Below are positions 44,185-55,199 of a stretch of 64,000 nucleotides of DNA, in pieces. Positions within the stretch are counted from its first letter, which is position 1. Every line of letters begins with the position of its first letter. Below the pieces are notes generated by a model that was not told the origin of the DNA, did not search any database, and was given only the letters and a program-made list of their open reading frames with translations. Source of the stretch: Acanthaster planci (Eukaryota > Echinodermata > Asteroidea > Valvatida > Acanthasteridae); NCBI RefSeq assembly GCF_001949145.1, contig NW_019091459.1, positions 1,183,475 to 1,247,474 on the forward strand, given 5' to 3'. The position numbers and the translations under genes were made by a program.

Positions 44185-44744
44185 GTGAGTTAATTGATTT
44201 GATTTTTTTTTAATTTAGAATTGAGATTTTTGCTTTTTTTAACTTATTAAGTTCGCCCCTTTGAGTTGCCACATTTGGGTGTACTTAGCGCCTACTGAGA
44301 GTGCATATGATTTAATGCACGATACACGCATTCGGACTAGGAAATTACACCGGACTAAAATTCTGACGAAAGCTGTTGTAGATAACCATTTACAAAAATA
44401 GGACAAGGCGGGAGGTGAAATCTGAACATGAAGATTTGCCTCTTTGCGAACAATGAGTTATATCTTTCTCTTTTTAACTGCAAACAGAGGAAAGGAGAAA
44501 ATTAGAAAGAGTATCCATTTCCCCCGACAAAGAGAGGAATATTCGGAGTACCTCCTGTAGATGCACACTAATCTGTGAAATAAAACGCCTGAATTTGGAA
44601 TGTAGGAAAACAAGAAAAAGTAAACTCTCTGCGGTTCAAAACGGTCTTCAGATTTTGTGACGCCGTAATAAAGTCCTCTTTAGCTTTCTATAAGGGAAAC
44701 TGTGAATGCAATCCGAGCAGAGCTGGACGCTAACAAACATTTGA

Positions 44745-44915
44745 AGCGAGATGGGACGGAGAGAGCCCCCTGCCTTTGTGTTGGTCATTGTTTGATCGGT
44801 GTCTCAGGAATTCTTTACAGACTTCTGGGGGATGTGTTAGGTAACAGTAGTCTAGAGTGTGTAAAGGGATTGGACTTGTTGGGGGGGGACTTACCCCTCT
44901 GTCCAATTTTGTGAC
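44745..44915 (+). mobile_element. MITE family D, copy 3
   Basis: Contains CCTTTGTGTTGGTCATTGTT, CAGGAATTCTTTACAGACTT and GATGTGTTAGGTAACAGTAG. Located in SC5D-B intron 1. Confidence 0.7.
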
Positions 44916-44924
44916 TGGTATCTG

Positions 44925-45070
44925 GGACACAAGCCTCTGATAAAGATGCATTACCAATTTTTTTGATATAAGAAACTATATGTAGTCTTTCAAAAGACAA
45001 AGTGGAATCGGATCTAAATCACATGATTTGAACAGATTTTACAACATTTTGGATATCGACATGTATATCC
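44925..45070 (-). pseudogene. Short CR1/L2-like LINE scrap
   Basis: On the minus strand it reads KSCDLDPIPLCLLKDYI and then KIGNASLSE after a stop, matching the N-terminal part of the remnant at 31205-32010. Confidence 0.65.
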
Positions 45071-45410
45071 TTTGAAAAATAACACACCGGATTTCCAACA
45101 AAAATTACATCATAACTTTATGGAGAAATATCAATTTCTGCCTACGTGCTTACGGTAGAAAATTTATTTCTTTTCTATATCTACCTCAGCAAACATCTGA
45201 AAAGAAAACACATTAGGCTTGAGCTTGAACTGCTTTAGGTAAGCAATTGCCGTGGTCAAGCAAGAACCTCACAATTTATTAATTCATACAGTGCAATGAC
45301 TGTCACATTATTGTACAAGTGTCACAAAAGATTAATACAGAGAGTTTTGAAAATGGTCTAACTTAATCATGCGTACATGTAGACGAGCACTGGTATGCAT
45401 GAGTCAAAAT

Positions 45411-45985
45411 TAAGCCGAATTATATTCCTAGAGACTGTTTGAGAAATGATGGCACTTTCCCATTCAGAGGCATTTCTTTCCTGTTTACTTTGCTTATATT
45501 TAAGCTTTGGTTGATTTCTGCCTTTATAACGCCCATTTTAGGAATTCTTTGGTTTAATTTTTGTTGGGCATGAGGGACCCGTTTGCATCTTACAAATTAT
45601 GGTGGAATTTAGTGGTGGTTGGATTGTACTGTTGCGAATAAAGGATTGTGTTTGCAAAATCCTGTTTGATATCAATAGCATGCCACTACAGGACACATAG
45701 ATTTAGAAGTTTTGGCTATCGTGACATAGGACCCATTACGATACTGACCGGTTTTTGGTTTCAACAAATACAAAATGAAGCTGTCAGATTTGAAATCCAT
45801 ATCCTTATACGATGAATGTTATGCGATGAAATCTAAGAAAACCGGTATAACTGATTAAAGAAATAAATGATATTGTAGAGTCCGCTAATGCGGCATTATG
45901 ATGCTGCAAGCTCTTGCAAGAGGTCAGGAGTTATGGGATCTTTCCTGGCGACAGGCAAAGCATGGATAAGGTTGTAGCTTTGAAT
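45411..45985 (+). repeat. Duplicated block around a single-N join, copy 1
   Basis: Repeated at 45987-46606 with about 40-bp and smaller indels. The copies meet at one N (45986) and the second ends at a long gap. Probably two alleles kept as adjacent contigs. Confidence 0.88.
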
Positions 45986-45986
45986 N

Positions 45987-46606
45987 AAAGCCGAATTATA
46001 TGCCTAGAGACTGTTTGAGAAATGATGGCACTTTCCCATTCAGAGGCATTTCTTTCCTGTTGACTTTGCTTATATTTAAGCTTTGGTTGATTTCTGCCTT
46101 TATAACGCCCATTTTAGGAATTCTTTGGTTTAATTTTTGGTGGGTATGAGGGACCCGTTTGGATCTTACAAATTATGGTGGAATTTAGTGGTGGTTGGAT
46201 TGTACTGTTGCGAATAAAGGATTGTGTTTGCAAATCCTGTTTGATATCAATAGCATGCTTTCGTGCCTTGCTGTGGTGGCACCCTGTGCTGTAGTGTGGC
46301 CACTACAGGACACATAGATTTAGAAGTTTTGGCTATCGTGACATAGGACCCATTACGATACTGATCGGTTTTTGGTTTCAACAAATACAAAATGAAGCTG
46401 TCAGATTTGAAATCCATATCCTTATACGATGAATGTGATGAATCTCTTCAAATCTAAGAAAACCGGCATAACTGACTAAAGAAATAAATAATATTGTAGA
46501 GTCCGCTAATGCGGCATTATGATGCTGCAAGCTCTTGCAAGAGGTCAGGAGTTATGGGATCTTTCCTGGCGACAGGCAAAGCATGGATAAGGTTGTAGCT
46601 TTGAAC
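45987..46606 (+). repeat. Duplicated block around a single-N join, copy 2
   Basis: Second version of 45411-45985; it carries an extra segment near 46258-46300 (CGTGCCTTGCTGTGGTGGCA...). Confidence 0.88.
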
Positions 46607-46870
46607 NNNNNNNNNNNNNNNNNNNNNNNNNNNNNNNNNNNNNNNNNNNNNNNNNNNNNNNNNNNNNNNNNNNNNNNNNNNNNNNNNNNNNNNNNNNNNN
46701 NNNNNNNNNNNNNNNNNNNNNNNNNNNNNNNNNNNNNNNNNNNNNNNNNNNNNNNNNNNNNNNNNNNNNNNNNNNNNNNNNNNNNNNNNNNNNNNNNNNN
46801 NNNNNNNNNNNNNNNNNNNNNNNNNNNNNNNNNNNNNNNNNNNNNNNNNNNNNNNNNNNNNNNNNNNNNN
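46607..46870. other. Assembly gap, 264 N
   Basis: Run of N in SC5D-B intron 1. Frames across it are artefacts. Confidence 0.99.
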
Positions 46871-47699
46871 GGGTCATCCGAACTCAGTTGTAACACTTTG
46901 GATAAACCATGGAGGAAGGACACAGAAGGAGTTTGAACTGCCCGGGCTATAACATCTGGCCAATTACAACTTTCTGGCATGCCCAGTATGTCCATAGCCA
47001 GAGCGCAGCGCACACCTGCTACCCACCACCTGTTTTGCAACCATAAGCTCCCTTTGTACCCCATGATCGTCGCCGCAATTTTTCGTTGGTAATCTGCATC
47101 CCTAAAACGTTGTGTACTGCAGTATAGGAAGTTGAATATTCATGCCATCGTTGGTGCTTCATGTGAACCGACAACATCATCAAATGTAGTGTTTGCGCAG
47201 TTGCTTTTATTAAGCTGTATACCCGAAGTGTTCATGTGCAGTTGTTGCCCTTATCGTATTTTATGCGATTTCACGATCTCTCCTTGTGATGAAATAGCGC
47301 ATTTTGTTGCTAATGAACTAAGCTTTCCAGTAGTAGTGAACGTTTTGTTGGCCAGTCTTAGCCAAATTCGTTCCAATTCTTTGACAATGATGTATATTGG
47401 ACGGAGGATACTAGAATTACAAACTTTGCATGGATAATGAAACAGTGTGTCAAAATTTAAAAAGTTTATTTATGATGGCAAAAGTAGGTCTAATATCAGG
47501 AATTTTTCTCTCTCTATTTCCTGGTCACATCGATAGCTTGTATTTAATTGCAAGCAAAAAACTACAAGTATTACTGGCCCCACTTGTCCAGCTAAGATGC
47601 AGGCAGCAATAAGGCATTTTTGGAATATTTTCTATTATTCGTCAGACTCGGTGGCGACCATCATTGGACGCTTTGAAGTGCCTGAGTTACAACTCCTTC

Positions 47700-48110
47700 T
47701 GTGTCCTTCCTCCCTGCTCGATCTGGGAACAGTTCCTGCAGGAGATTCCTCACAGCGATGAGCCTGTGTGCGGGTGCCCCGTCTTGGGCCCACCACAGAT
47801 ATCGGAAAACACCATTTTCATGCCGTTGAAAATGCATATGAAGTTGGGGTACCACGTCGTCGTTGATCATGTGCATGTACGGTTGACCATTCATATTCCG
47901 TTCGAAAAAGAATGGTCCGATAATGACACCATTCCCACACAGTCCTACCCAAACGGTGACCTTCTCACGACTCATGTTGGTTTCAAAGTGAAAATTTGGC
48001 AGGTGCCCCTTCGGTGCGTATTCGACGTTGTTATGGGTGTTAACTTCTCCGTTCTTCCCAAATGTTGCCTCATGACCGATTGTCAACCATTTAACCCCTT
48101 TCCTTAGGGT
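47700..48110 (-). pseudogene. Tc1/mariner-type transposase fragment
   Basis: The minus strand reads HEATFGKNGEVNTHNNVEYA, REKVTVWVGLCGNGVIIGPF and FFERNMNGQPYMHMI, then WWAQDGAPAHRLIAVRNLL and QELFPDR. This is the middle of a DDE transposase: WAQDGAPAH carries the second Asp. The first Asp (usually in a SDEA motif) is replaced (IGHEA), and the third catalytic region is missing. Dead fragment in SC5D-B intron 1. Confidence 0.8.
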
Positions 48111-48129
48111 TTGGTTATTTTCTAGGACA

Positions 48130-48350
48130 CACTGTAGAGGCAAAGGTGGAAAAGGTCCGCCGGTAGAACTCGGGTGTCAGGGTGACTGATGGGCCAGCTT
48201 TCCCATCGGCTCCACGAGGTTGCATATTTGGCTGTGGTGGAGTAGGCTTTGGCTGAAGCTAGCAGATTGGGTAGTGTGTGGATGGCGAAGTCTTTCAAGT
48301 AACGGTCTTCAAGATGAGCTAGGGATTGGTTCCATATCTCTGTGAAAAGC
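48130..48350 (-). pseudogene. Tyrosine-recombinase-like fragment (DIRS/Crypton type)
   Basis: The minus strand encodes LKDFAIHTLPNLLASAKAYS, TTAKYATSWSRWESW and VLPADLFHLCLYSVS. This resembles the N-terminal SAM-like domain of tyrosine recombinases found in DIRS-type or Crypton elements. The catalytic domain is absent. Identification is by pattern only. Confidence 0.5.
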
Positions 48351-48954
48351 GAACAGAACAGAGGCAACAACTGTTATCGCCATAGACAACACGAAACCTA
48401 TTTCAACAAGGTTATGCTTTCTGTCGCCCCCACTTTTTATTATCATAAATGCAAGGACTGTCACAGTCCTACACGCAGTAAGGCGTGATACCGCCGCCAA
48501 ACTCATTACAGGAATAATACGGGAATAATACGGGAAAAGAAAATGTAAAATGTTTCTGCATAGAAAAAAAGTAAATAAATAATTCAAACTGACGCCCCAC
48601 GCCGGCAAGGGCGTCTGGCATCTGTCCGGCACGAGGCTGGCGCACGGAGGCCACGAAAAATCCCTTGTTTTGAAGAGGAAACGTGGTTACAACCAAGGAT
48701 ACCAAATTAAGGTGCACTCCCCTGCCATTGATACCCTGCACGATATGGGGCGGAGGAGGACCCCCCACACACACCCAAGTGTGTATTTGCCTGCAAAAGG
48801 GGACCCCCTATTGTTCCTCTTTTGTTTGTACTTTTGAAAGGACCCCCCATATGTTTTGTACACAGTTGTCAATCGGGGACCCTCTGTCAATCGGGGACCT
48901 TGTTGTCCTCTATTGTTCAAGGTCCCCAATTGAATGCAGAAACAAACTCACTCA

Positions 48955-49115
48955 CACTAATCCACAGATGTCCACTCCCTGTACACGCTCTAGATTATTG
49001 TTACCTAACACATCCCCCCTGGATGTCTGTAAAGAATTTTTGAGATTCCCATCAAACACTGACCAACACAAAGGTGGGGGGTTGCTCTCCGCCCTATATC
49101 TTGCATCATACGCTG
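48955..49115 (-). mobile_element. MITE family D, copy 4
   Basis: Reverse orientation: GTTACCTAACACATCCCCCC, TGTCTGTAAAGAATTTTTGA and ACTGACCAACACAAAGGTGG. Just upstream (48780-48940) GGGGACC-rich short repeats occur, including two tandem GTCAATCGGGGACC units. Confidence 0.7.
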
Positions 49116-49719
49116 CCATTGCCGTGTGGCTGCCATCATACCTGAAATGCTTAGAGAAGGTAGGGGAGGGTAAGCGATGTTTCAGCGCTTGAACCGAGAA
49201 GGAAGCCCTAGGGCGTGTACGCTAGTTATAAATCCAAACGCTAGCAAACATAACCATGAAATTACCCAACAAGCTCAATTGAGCGTGCATGTCGTTCGAT
49301 ACCGAAAAGAAATGGCACTACCCAATGTCTGAAAATCACTTCGTATTTACTCAATTTTGCCAACAAGAAAAAAAAACAAAAGTATCAGAAATATCTTTGG
49401 AATAATTATGACTAGGTAAATATAAAACAGAATTCCTCATTTTAGTTTGTTCGTCGTTAAAAACAAAGCTTTGTTGTCGTAGTGCGTACAGATTTTAATA
49501 TTAAAATTGTCCTTCCTCATCGGTGTAGATGTTGAAGGCGACCGGGTGTTAACAATTCCTTTGCCTACTTCTACATTAAACTTAACTCGATGAGAGCACC
49601 AATCGACAAGTTGAAAGTTTTCCGTTTGTAGCTATGTTTTCATGAGATTTATTTTGTTGTGTACCTATTTCAAGAAAGTTTTAATTTTTTTTTTCTCAGA
49701 GGCTTGTCATACAATCGCC

Positions 49720-49929
49720 ATGGAGGACATTCTCTACCTGGGAGACAAGTACTTTTACACTCCTTATATCTACCCAGAATGGTGGCCAGAAGACGACTGG
49801 AAACGACAACTGATAGGAATCCTCATCTTCAACTGGATTGGCCAATATATTTTGTATTTCGTTCTTGGTTTGATGGACTACATTTTTGTCTTTGATCATC
49901 GACTGACGAAACATCCTTTATATATAAAG
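49720..49929 (+). CDS. SC5D: SC5D-B coding exon 1
   Basis: The exon opens at 49700 after TTTCTCAG; ATG at 49720 with the same ATCGCCATGG context. Donor GTGAGA, phase 0. Confidence 0.95.
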
Positions 49930-52900
49930 GTGAGATTTTGGAATAAACTCTTGACAAATTGTAGGGCCTATTGAAAAAGTATCCTGAATTAAATTACACC
50001 GAAAGGCCTTACACTTAAAAGTAATGTTTTCCTTATTCGTTCTTTCCTTATTTTTCTACTGTGTTTGCACCTGCAACACGGTAAATGAAGTTGAGTGCAT
50101 GCCGTGTGCGTAAAAGATGCCTGAATGCTACGGATATCCTGCAATATCGAAAGTAGGCTACTACCCTACAGTTTATGTTATGGTATAAAATAACTGACTA
50201 TTTAGTGGAATATTTTTAATATTTCAGGATCAGATGAAGCTGGAGATCAAATATTGTCTGAAAAATATGGTTTTCCAGACGGCTGTCTTTGCGCCTATTT
50301 TTCTGAGTGAAGTGCGAGGTTACAGTCGCCTGCATCAAGAATTCAACAGGGGAATATTTGGTCAGTTTTGTACTAAGATTCAAATTTCCTGTGCTTGCTC
50401 AGTCTTAGCCCTGGATGCAGATATTTACTTTAGATTTCTTTGGGCAACTTCAGATTTTAGCTGTCGGGATTGTTGTTTTTTCTAGCAATTTTTAATGAAT
50501 TAACGTTTTATCATAATAAGTTCCGGTCTGATTACGTCATCAGCCCAAATTTTTGCACACACGTTGCAGGCTAAGGTCATTGTATCTACTAGTTTTCAAG
50601 CGATTCCGGCAAACTTCGCTACAGGCATTTCTTCAAAATAGATTTTTGAATATGTTCAACCTGTCAGTAGAGTGTGCTCGAGTGTAGCATGACGTTATCG
50701 TTGCATGATTAAGGAATACTTTTGTGTCGAAAAATAACACCGTTAAAAGTTGGTTCGTATCTATTTATTTTAAATCATAAAGCACTTCTGGTTTGGACCA
50801 GTTTCGATTGGAAGCAAGGTTCAAGTGATTTTGCGTACTTGAGAAAAACAAAGATGTAACACTATGCTACCACTTTGCGCAAACAACAAGCTTCAGGAGG
50901 TGACGGTTAATTTAATGTGGATTTATGAAGACTTGACATGAACAAATGTTAAGCGCTTGCAATTTGATACCTATTTGATTTTTCATCACGATTTAACCTT
51001 TGTAGAACATTTTTTGATGTCTTAGGCCTTTGTTTGTGTTACTTTGATGAAGTTACAAGGTTGCAAATTGGCCCCAAAGGCTTTACAAACGCGTGCAGAA
51101 CATATTGGGTATAATTAAATATTTAAAACTCTAAATCTGGTGATGACTTCACAATGACGTCATGATTCGTCATACATCTTCCGATCACTGATGTTGATGG
51201 TGCTCATTACCAAAGTGTGCGTGCGCAAGATTTGCACTTAACAGCATAGCAACCGGCTGCCTGATTTCGCGCAGTCTGATTGGATATTCCTGAAACAGAG
51301 GATAAATAATGAAACATTTCATGACAAATCCAAATTACAACAATCATTTTATTTTTCACAAGCACTGATTTTATGCCCTGCCTCAGAAACAGTAATGAAA
51401 AATGTGGTTTTACATTACACCAAAATTATTTCAGTTTTCAACTAAAACAAAATGAGTGTTGCCAAATTTGATCACTATCTCATAAAAATGAGGTTGTCCT
51501 GGTTATAGAAACTCGATTCATATAATCTACAAGACTGACGGAATCCGCCGGATAAACACTTTTGTACACTAAGTTTGTATTTGAACCAAACTGTTAAGCC
51601 TAATTTTGTGAATTCAGACATTTTATAATGGAAAAAACCCGTCACATATCTCATCTAAAAATTTTATGTCCTAACAAAACTTAATTCTTATAGTCAGGAA
51701 TTATTACTTTGTCAAGCTGTTGAAAAAAATAACAAAAAACAAAAAAACAAAACAAAAACATAAAATAGGATGCATTTGCACCGAACTTTTGGGCACACTT
51801 TTGAGTAACATTCTGGCTATGGCGAGTCGCCGGCAGCGGTGTATGCGTGTTTACATGTCTACATGTGACATGTACGTTTTCGTGCACATGTGCTGAGGCG
51901 GACGCGTCGACTTTGACGTCGGGGTACAGCACTGGTCCAAAACAGCGGAAGTGATGAACAGGAAATATCACTAATTTATCAATTCTACCTTATTAAAATC
52001 AGTACTAACGAAATCAGTACCATTTAAACAAAAATTACCATCCTCGCGTTTGTTAATAATAAATGAATACAAAAATGGCTTTGGCTTTGAGTGAATGTTT
52101 GTGCACCGTTGGATCGATACGATTTTGGAATGATTCAAAATGACCTGATTATTAAACATTTTATCCAGAGTATTCCAAATAAATGCCCGAAATCAATGAA
52201 TTGAAGGTGAATATATTTGATGCTCTATGCTTGTCCCAGAAAACTTACTTTCTATTAAAAATTAATTGATGAAATGAGTACAAAATCTGGTAATTTCGAT
52301 TTTTTTTCCTTTTTAGAAATAGTATAAAACTCACTTTTTTTTATAATGTTATGAAATTTACCTTCATTTCAAAATGTCACGAATGGAGAGAAATTGAGAG
52401 TTGTTCGTGGCTTCGTGTTAAGATCCTCCCAAAATTTATTTCTTGCTTCTACACTTTGGTATTTTACGAGGTCAGTCGTTGAAAAATTCCGCGCTATAAC
52501 GCCGCCCGCTTGCAGGAAAAACTGTTATTTCCTTGAAATGAAGTGTGCATGCGCGGTTGTAATGAAAGTTATCTCTGTGGGCCAGGAACTTACGTGTGAT
52601 TGTAGTCACAAAATATAAAAAAAGAAAAAAAAAAGAAAAGAAAAATGAGAAAAACAAAAGTTGTTTTGTTATATTTGGTGCAGATGCGACATTTTTCACC
52701 CAAACGAAACAGCGCCCTCCTTCTGTGTCCGTCAAACTTAAAATGGGCTACCGATGTTATCACTAACCTATATGTACATCGTGCAAACATTCAAGTCTCT
52801 TTGGACTCTCATGCATCTTTGTGAGAACCCTCTCATGATTATCAGAGTGTAATATCGAGTTCCTGCTCTCCACGGAGCTATTTTAGCTGATTTTAGAGAT

Positions 52901-53786
52901 TGCTGTAGCGCTTTTGCAGTTTTTCCTTTTTCAACATAGTTCAATCGGCCACGGCTGAATAGCAGTGAATTTTGGGGAATGTAAAATTGAAAAGGTATAA
53001 GATATTGCTTTTGAGTCACGTTTACGGGCAATGAAAAGAGATGGGGAACATTCTTTAGTGTTTACCTTTTCTCCGAAAGGTGATTTTCCCAAACGAAACA
53101 CAGAAAAATGGATCTGTCCTGTGCTGATTTTCGTCAGGGTTTGAAATGAAGCGGACCCTTGGAACTGGTTTGATTCAAGTGAATACTTTCTATATACTAC
53201 TTTTTATATAAACCCACGGTTTGAAACGGTTTCCCTCTTTCCAGGACCCCTGAATCCATTGATGGAGATTATTGGCTTTGTCCTCTTCACCGACTTCACC
53301 AATTACTGGTTCCATCGATTCCTTCACCATCGTCTGATCTACAAGCGATTTCACAAACAGCATCACATGTGGAAGGTTCCCACTCCATTCTCTGGCTACA
53401 CTCTCCACCCTGTGGACGGATTCTTCCAGGGAATCTCCTGGCACATCTACCCATTCCTCTTCCCTTTTAACAGCCGTCTCTTCCTGTGTTTCTTCCTCTT
53501 TATTCTGACCTGGTCCATCAGTATCCATGACAACCTCTGCGTCCTGCCCAAGTTTCTCCAGCCCATCATCAACGGAGCGGCACATCACACCGACCATCAC
53601 ATGTACTATAATTACAACTATGGTCAGTTCACCACCCTGTGGGATCGGGTCTTTGGATCGTATCGGGTGCCTGGTACCCACCGCGGTAAGGGACCATTGG
53701 ATGATGTCCTTGCCCTAGGAGTAAAATCCGAAAATATGAACAACGGCAACAGCAATGGAAATGCCAAGACTCTGAAGGAAGAATAA
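49720..53786 (+). CDS. SC5D: Sterol C5-desaturase (lathosterol oxidase), tandem copy B
   Basis: Coding exons 49720-49929, 50228-50360 and 53245-53786 have exactly the same lengths and phases as copy A and also give 294 residues. All three histidine boxes (HRFLHH, HKQHH, HHTDHH) and the LWDR motif are intact, so the enzyme should be active. Differences from copy A are mostly conservative and cluster in membrane segments (for example LIDYFFVF to LMDYIFVF, and LFVLIWTVSIHD to LFILTWSISIHD). The promoter block is about 5.6 kb upstream because intron 1 was enlarged by transposon debris. The role is the same as copy A; separate expression or substrate preference is possible but not shown. Confidence 0.95.
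50228..50360 (+). CDS. SC5D: SC5D-B coding exon 2
   Basis: A 133-bp exon with acceptor ATATTTCAG and donor GTCAGT. It differs from copy A by S-to-C (YCLKN) and IFLIEV to IFLSEV. Confidence 0.95.
50361..53244 (+). other. SC5D-B intron 2 (no gene seen)
   Basis: Collinear with intron 2 of copy A and with the inverted fragment. It contains an A-rich purine tract at about 52615-52660. No mobile element recognised. Confidence 0.7.
53245..53786 (+). CDS. SC5D: SC5D-B coding exon 3
   Basis: Acceptor CTTTCCAG, stop TAA at 53784-53786. Carries the whole catalytic core; the Asn/Gly-rich tail is the same as copy A. Confidence 0.97.
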
Positions 53787-54219
53787 GGTTAAATCATGTT
53801 AGTTATGTAAGTTACCAGTATGTCTTAAAGTTTGGTGCAAAAATATGTTTAAGTGACTGTACTATGACTACATTAGGGAATTTAATTAATAGAGACGACA
53901 AAATCAGTTCTCTGGTTTGTCTTGGTAATAGTGGTCTATTAATTAAATGGTATTTTTAAAATGAGTTCAAAGGTCATACGGGCAAATACCATCAGTTAGG
54001 AGACACTGCAGAATTTATCAGTAACTGAAATGTTAACATATCTTGGTCGAAGTAAGTTAAGTAATATTTTTGTAATTGTATTTCTTATCCTTACAGGGTA
54101 AAGTTTACAATTTGTTCAGAAGATGATCGATATGAACAAAATGAGACAATTGTTGGATTCTTGGCATCAGTCATGGATAATTCATATGTATGTTGCATTT
54201 AATACTAGTTACCGAAGCA

Positions 54220-54365
54220 GTCTTGGTGTAGTGGTTCTTTCCCTGCCTTACACTTCTTCCGGGTTTCCTTCCCAGCTCGGTGTACATGATTTGGCTGCAG
54301 TCCCTTGCTGATTCTCTCGGTCGGTTTTCCCGAGTATTGTCAGGGTTCTCCACCTCTTAAACTGT
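54220..54365 (+). mobile_element. tRNA-derived SINE (copy 3) in the SC5D-B 3' flank
   Basis: TGGTGTAGTGGTTC (A-box-like), GGGTTTCCTTCCC (B-box-like), then GATTCTCTCGGTCGGTTTTC. Same position as copy 2 in the A unit. Confidence 0.62.
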
Positions 54366-54870
54366 CATTTCTTCCCACTGCATTATCTTTACAAATTGCT
54401 GTTGGCTTTGAAACATTCTCTCAAAAAATCCTTATATAGTTTTATTATCAGATATGAATAATACACGATATACTGATAGTAGCTAGGCCCTAAAAAAGAT
54501 AATATTGTATAATGTTTGGAAGGTTTTTTTCAATATATTTTTCATAGAGATTTATTTTATCATTTTTGTTGTTCCAGGTAAAGAAAAAACATTAAATGTT
54601 AATTAAAGCTAGTGTCTTTGAAGACTACATTTATTCCAAGTCTATCAGATACATTTGGATTTCTTACTCCACCTTGAGACAACTCTAAAATTGTCGTTGG
54701 ACGTAGCGGACGGACAGACTGCATCACATTTTATAAAGGCAAACTATACTGTAGATGGATTTCTAATGATTTAAAGTGCCAAATTTGAATTACTTGCAAT
54801 TTGATTTCTGATGACGTCATTGTGATGTCAGAGTAACATGCACTGCTCGGCATTACGTTCAAAGTTGTAT

Positions 54871-54876
54871 AATAAA
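54871..54876 (+). promoter_or_regulatory. Candidate SC5D-B polyadenylation signal
   Basis: AATAAA matching the site at 36989 in copy A; the duplicon similarity runs on to about 55180. Confidence 0.45.
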
Positions 54877-55199
54877 CATTGTGTCCCAGAAAACATATGT
54901 AATTTACTTTCCGGAAAAATAAAGGAATAAAGAATGGAAAAAGCACAAAAAAGAAATGGAGATTAATTAGACTAGTTTTAAAACAAAGATTGGGTTCGCG
55001 TGGTTGGGTCACTCATACAATTCAGACAAGTCTAAATGGATTACTTGGTTGTGCCTATCCAACCAAAAAGAGACACCCAAGAAGATTACTAATACATGAA
55101 ATAACGCGCACACTGTGCCAAAGCGTTGGGAGGCAGTTGGGCTACATGTATGGTCTATGTACTTTGTACAAAAGCATTGGATATTGAGCCATGCGCACG

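Larger units (their letters stand above)
42284..44735 (+). repeat. Duplicon 5' section, copy B (SC5D-B promoter region)
   Basis: Collinear with 27860-30330. It keeps the short FIAKIKVKVPNIL frame (about 42350-42482), the X-box-like site at 43696-43709, the TATA box and the donor. Confidence 0.85.

Noticed and set aside
46535-47064. Open frames of 110-170 codons across the second gap
   Set aside because: Mostly N; the flanks show no known protein.
46902-47714. 21-bp inverted match (GGAGGAAGGACACAGAAGGAG at 46902 and its inverse at 47694)
   Set aside because: Exact but isolated; no longer similarity on either side, and one site lies beside a gap, so no structure can be claimed.
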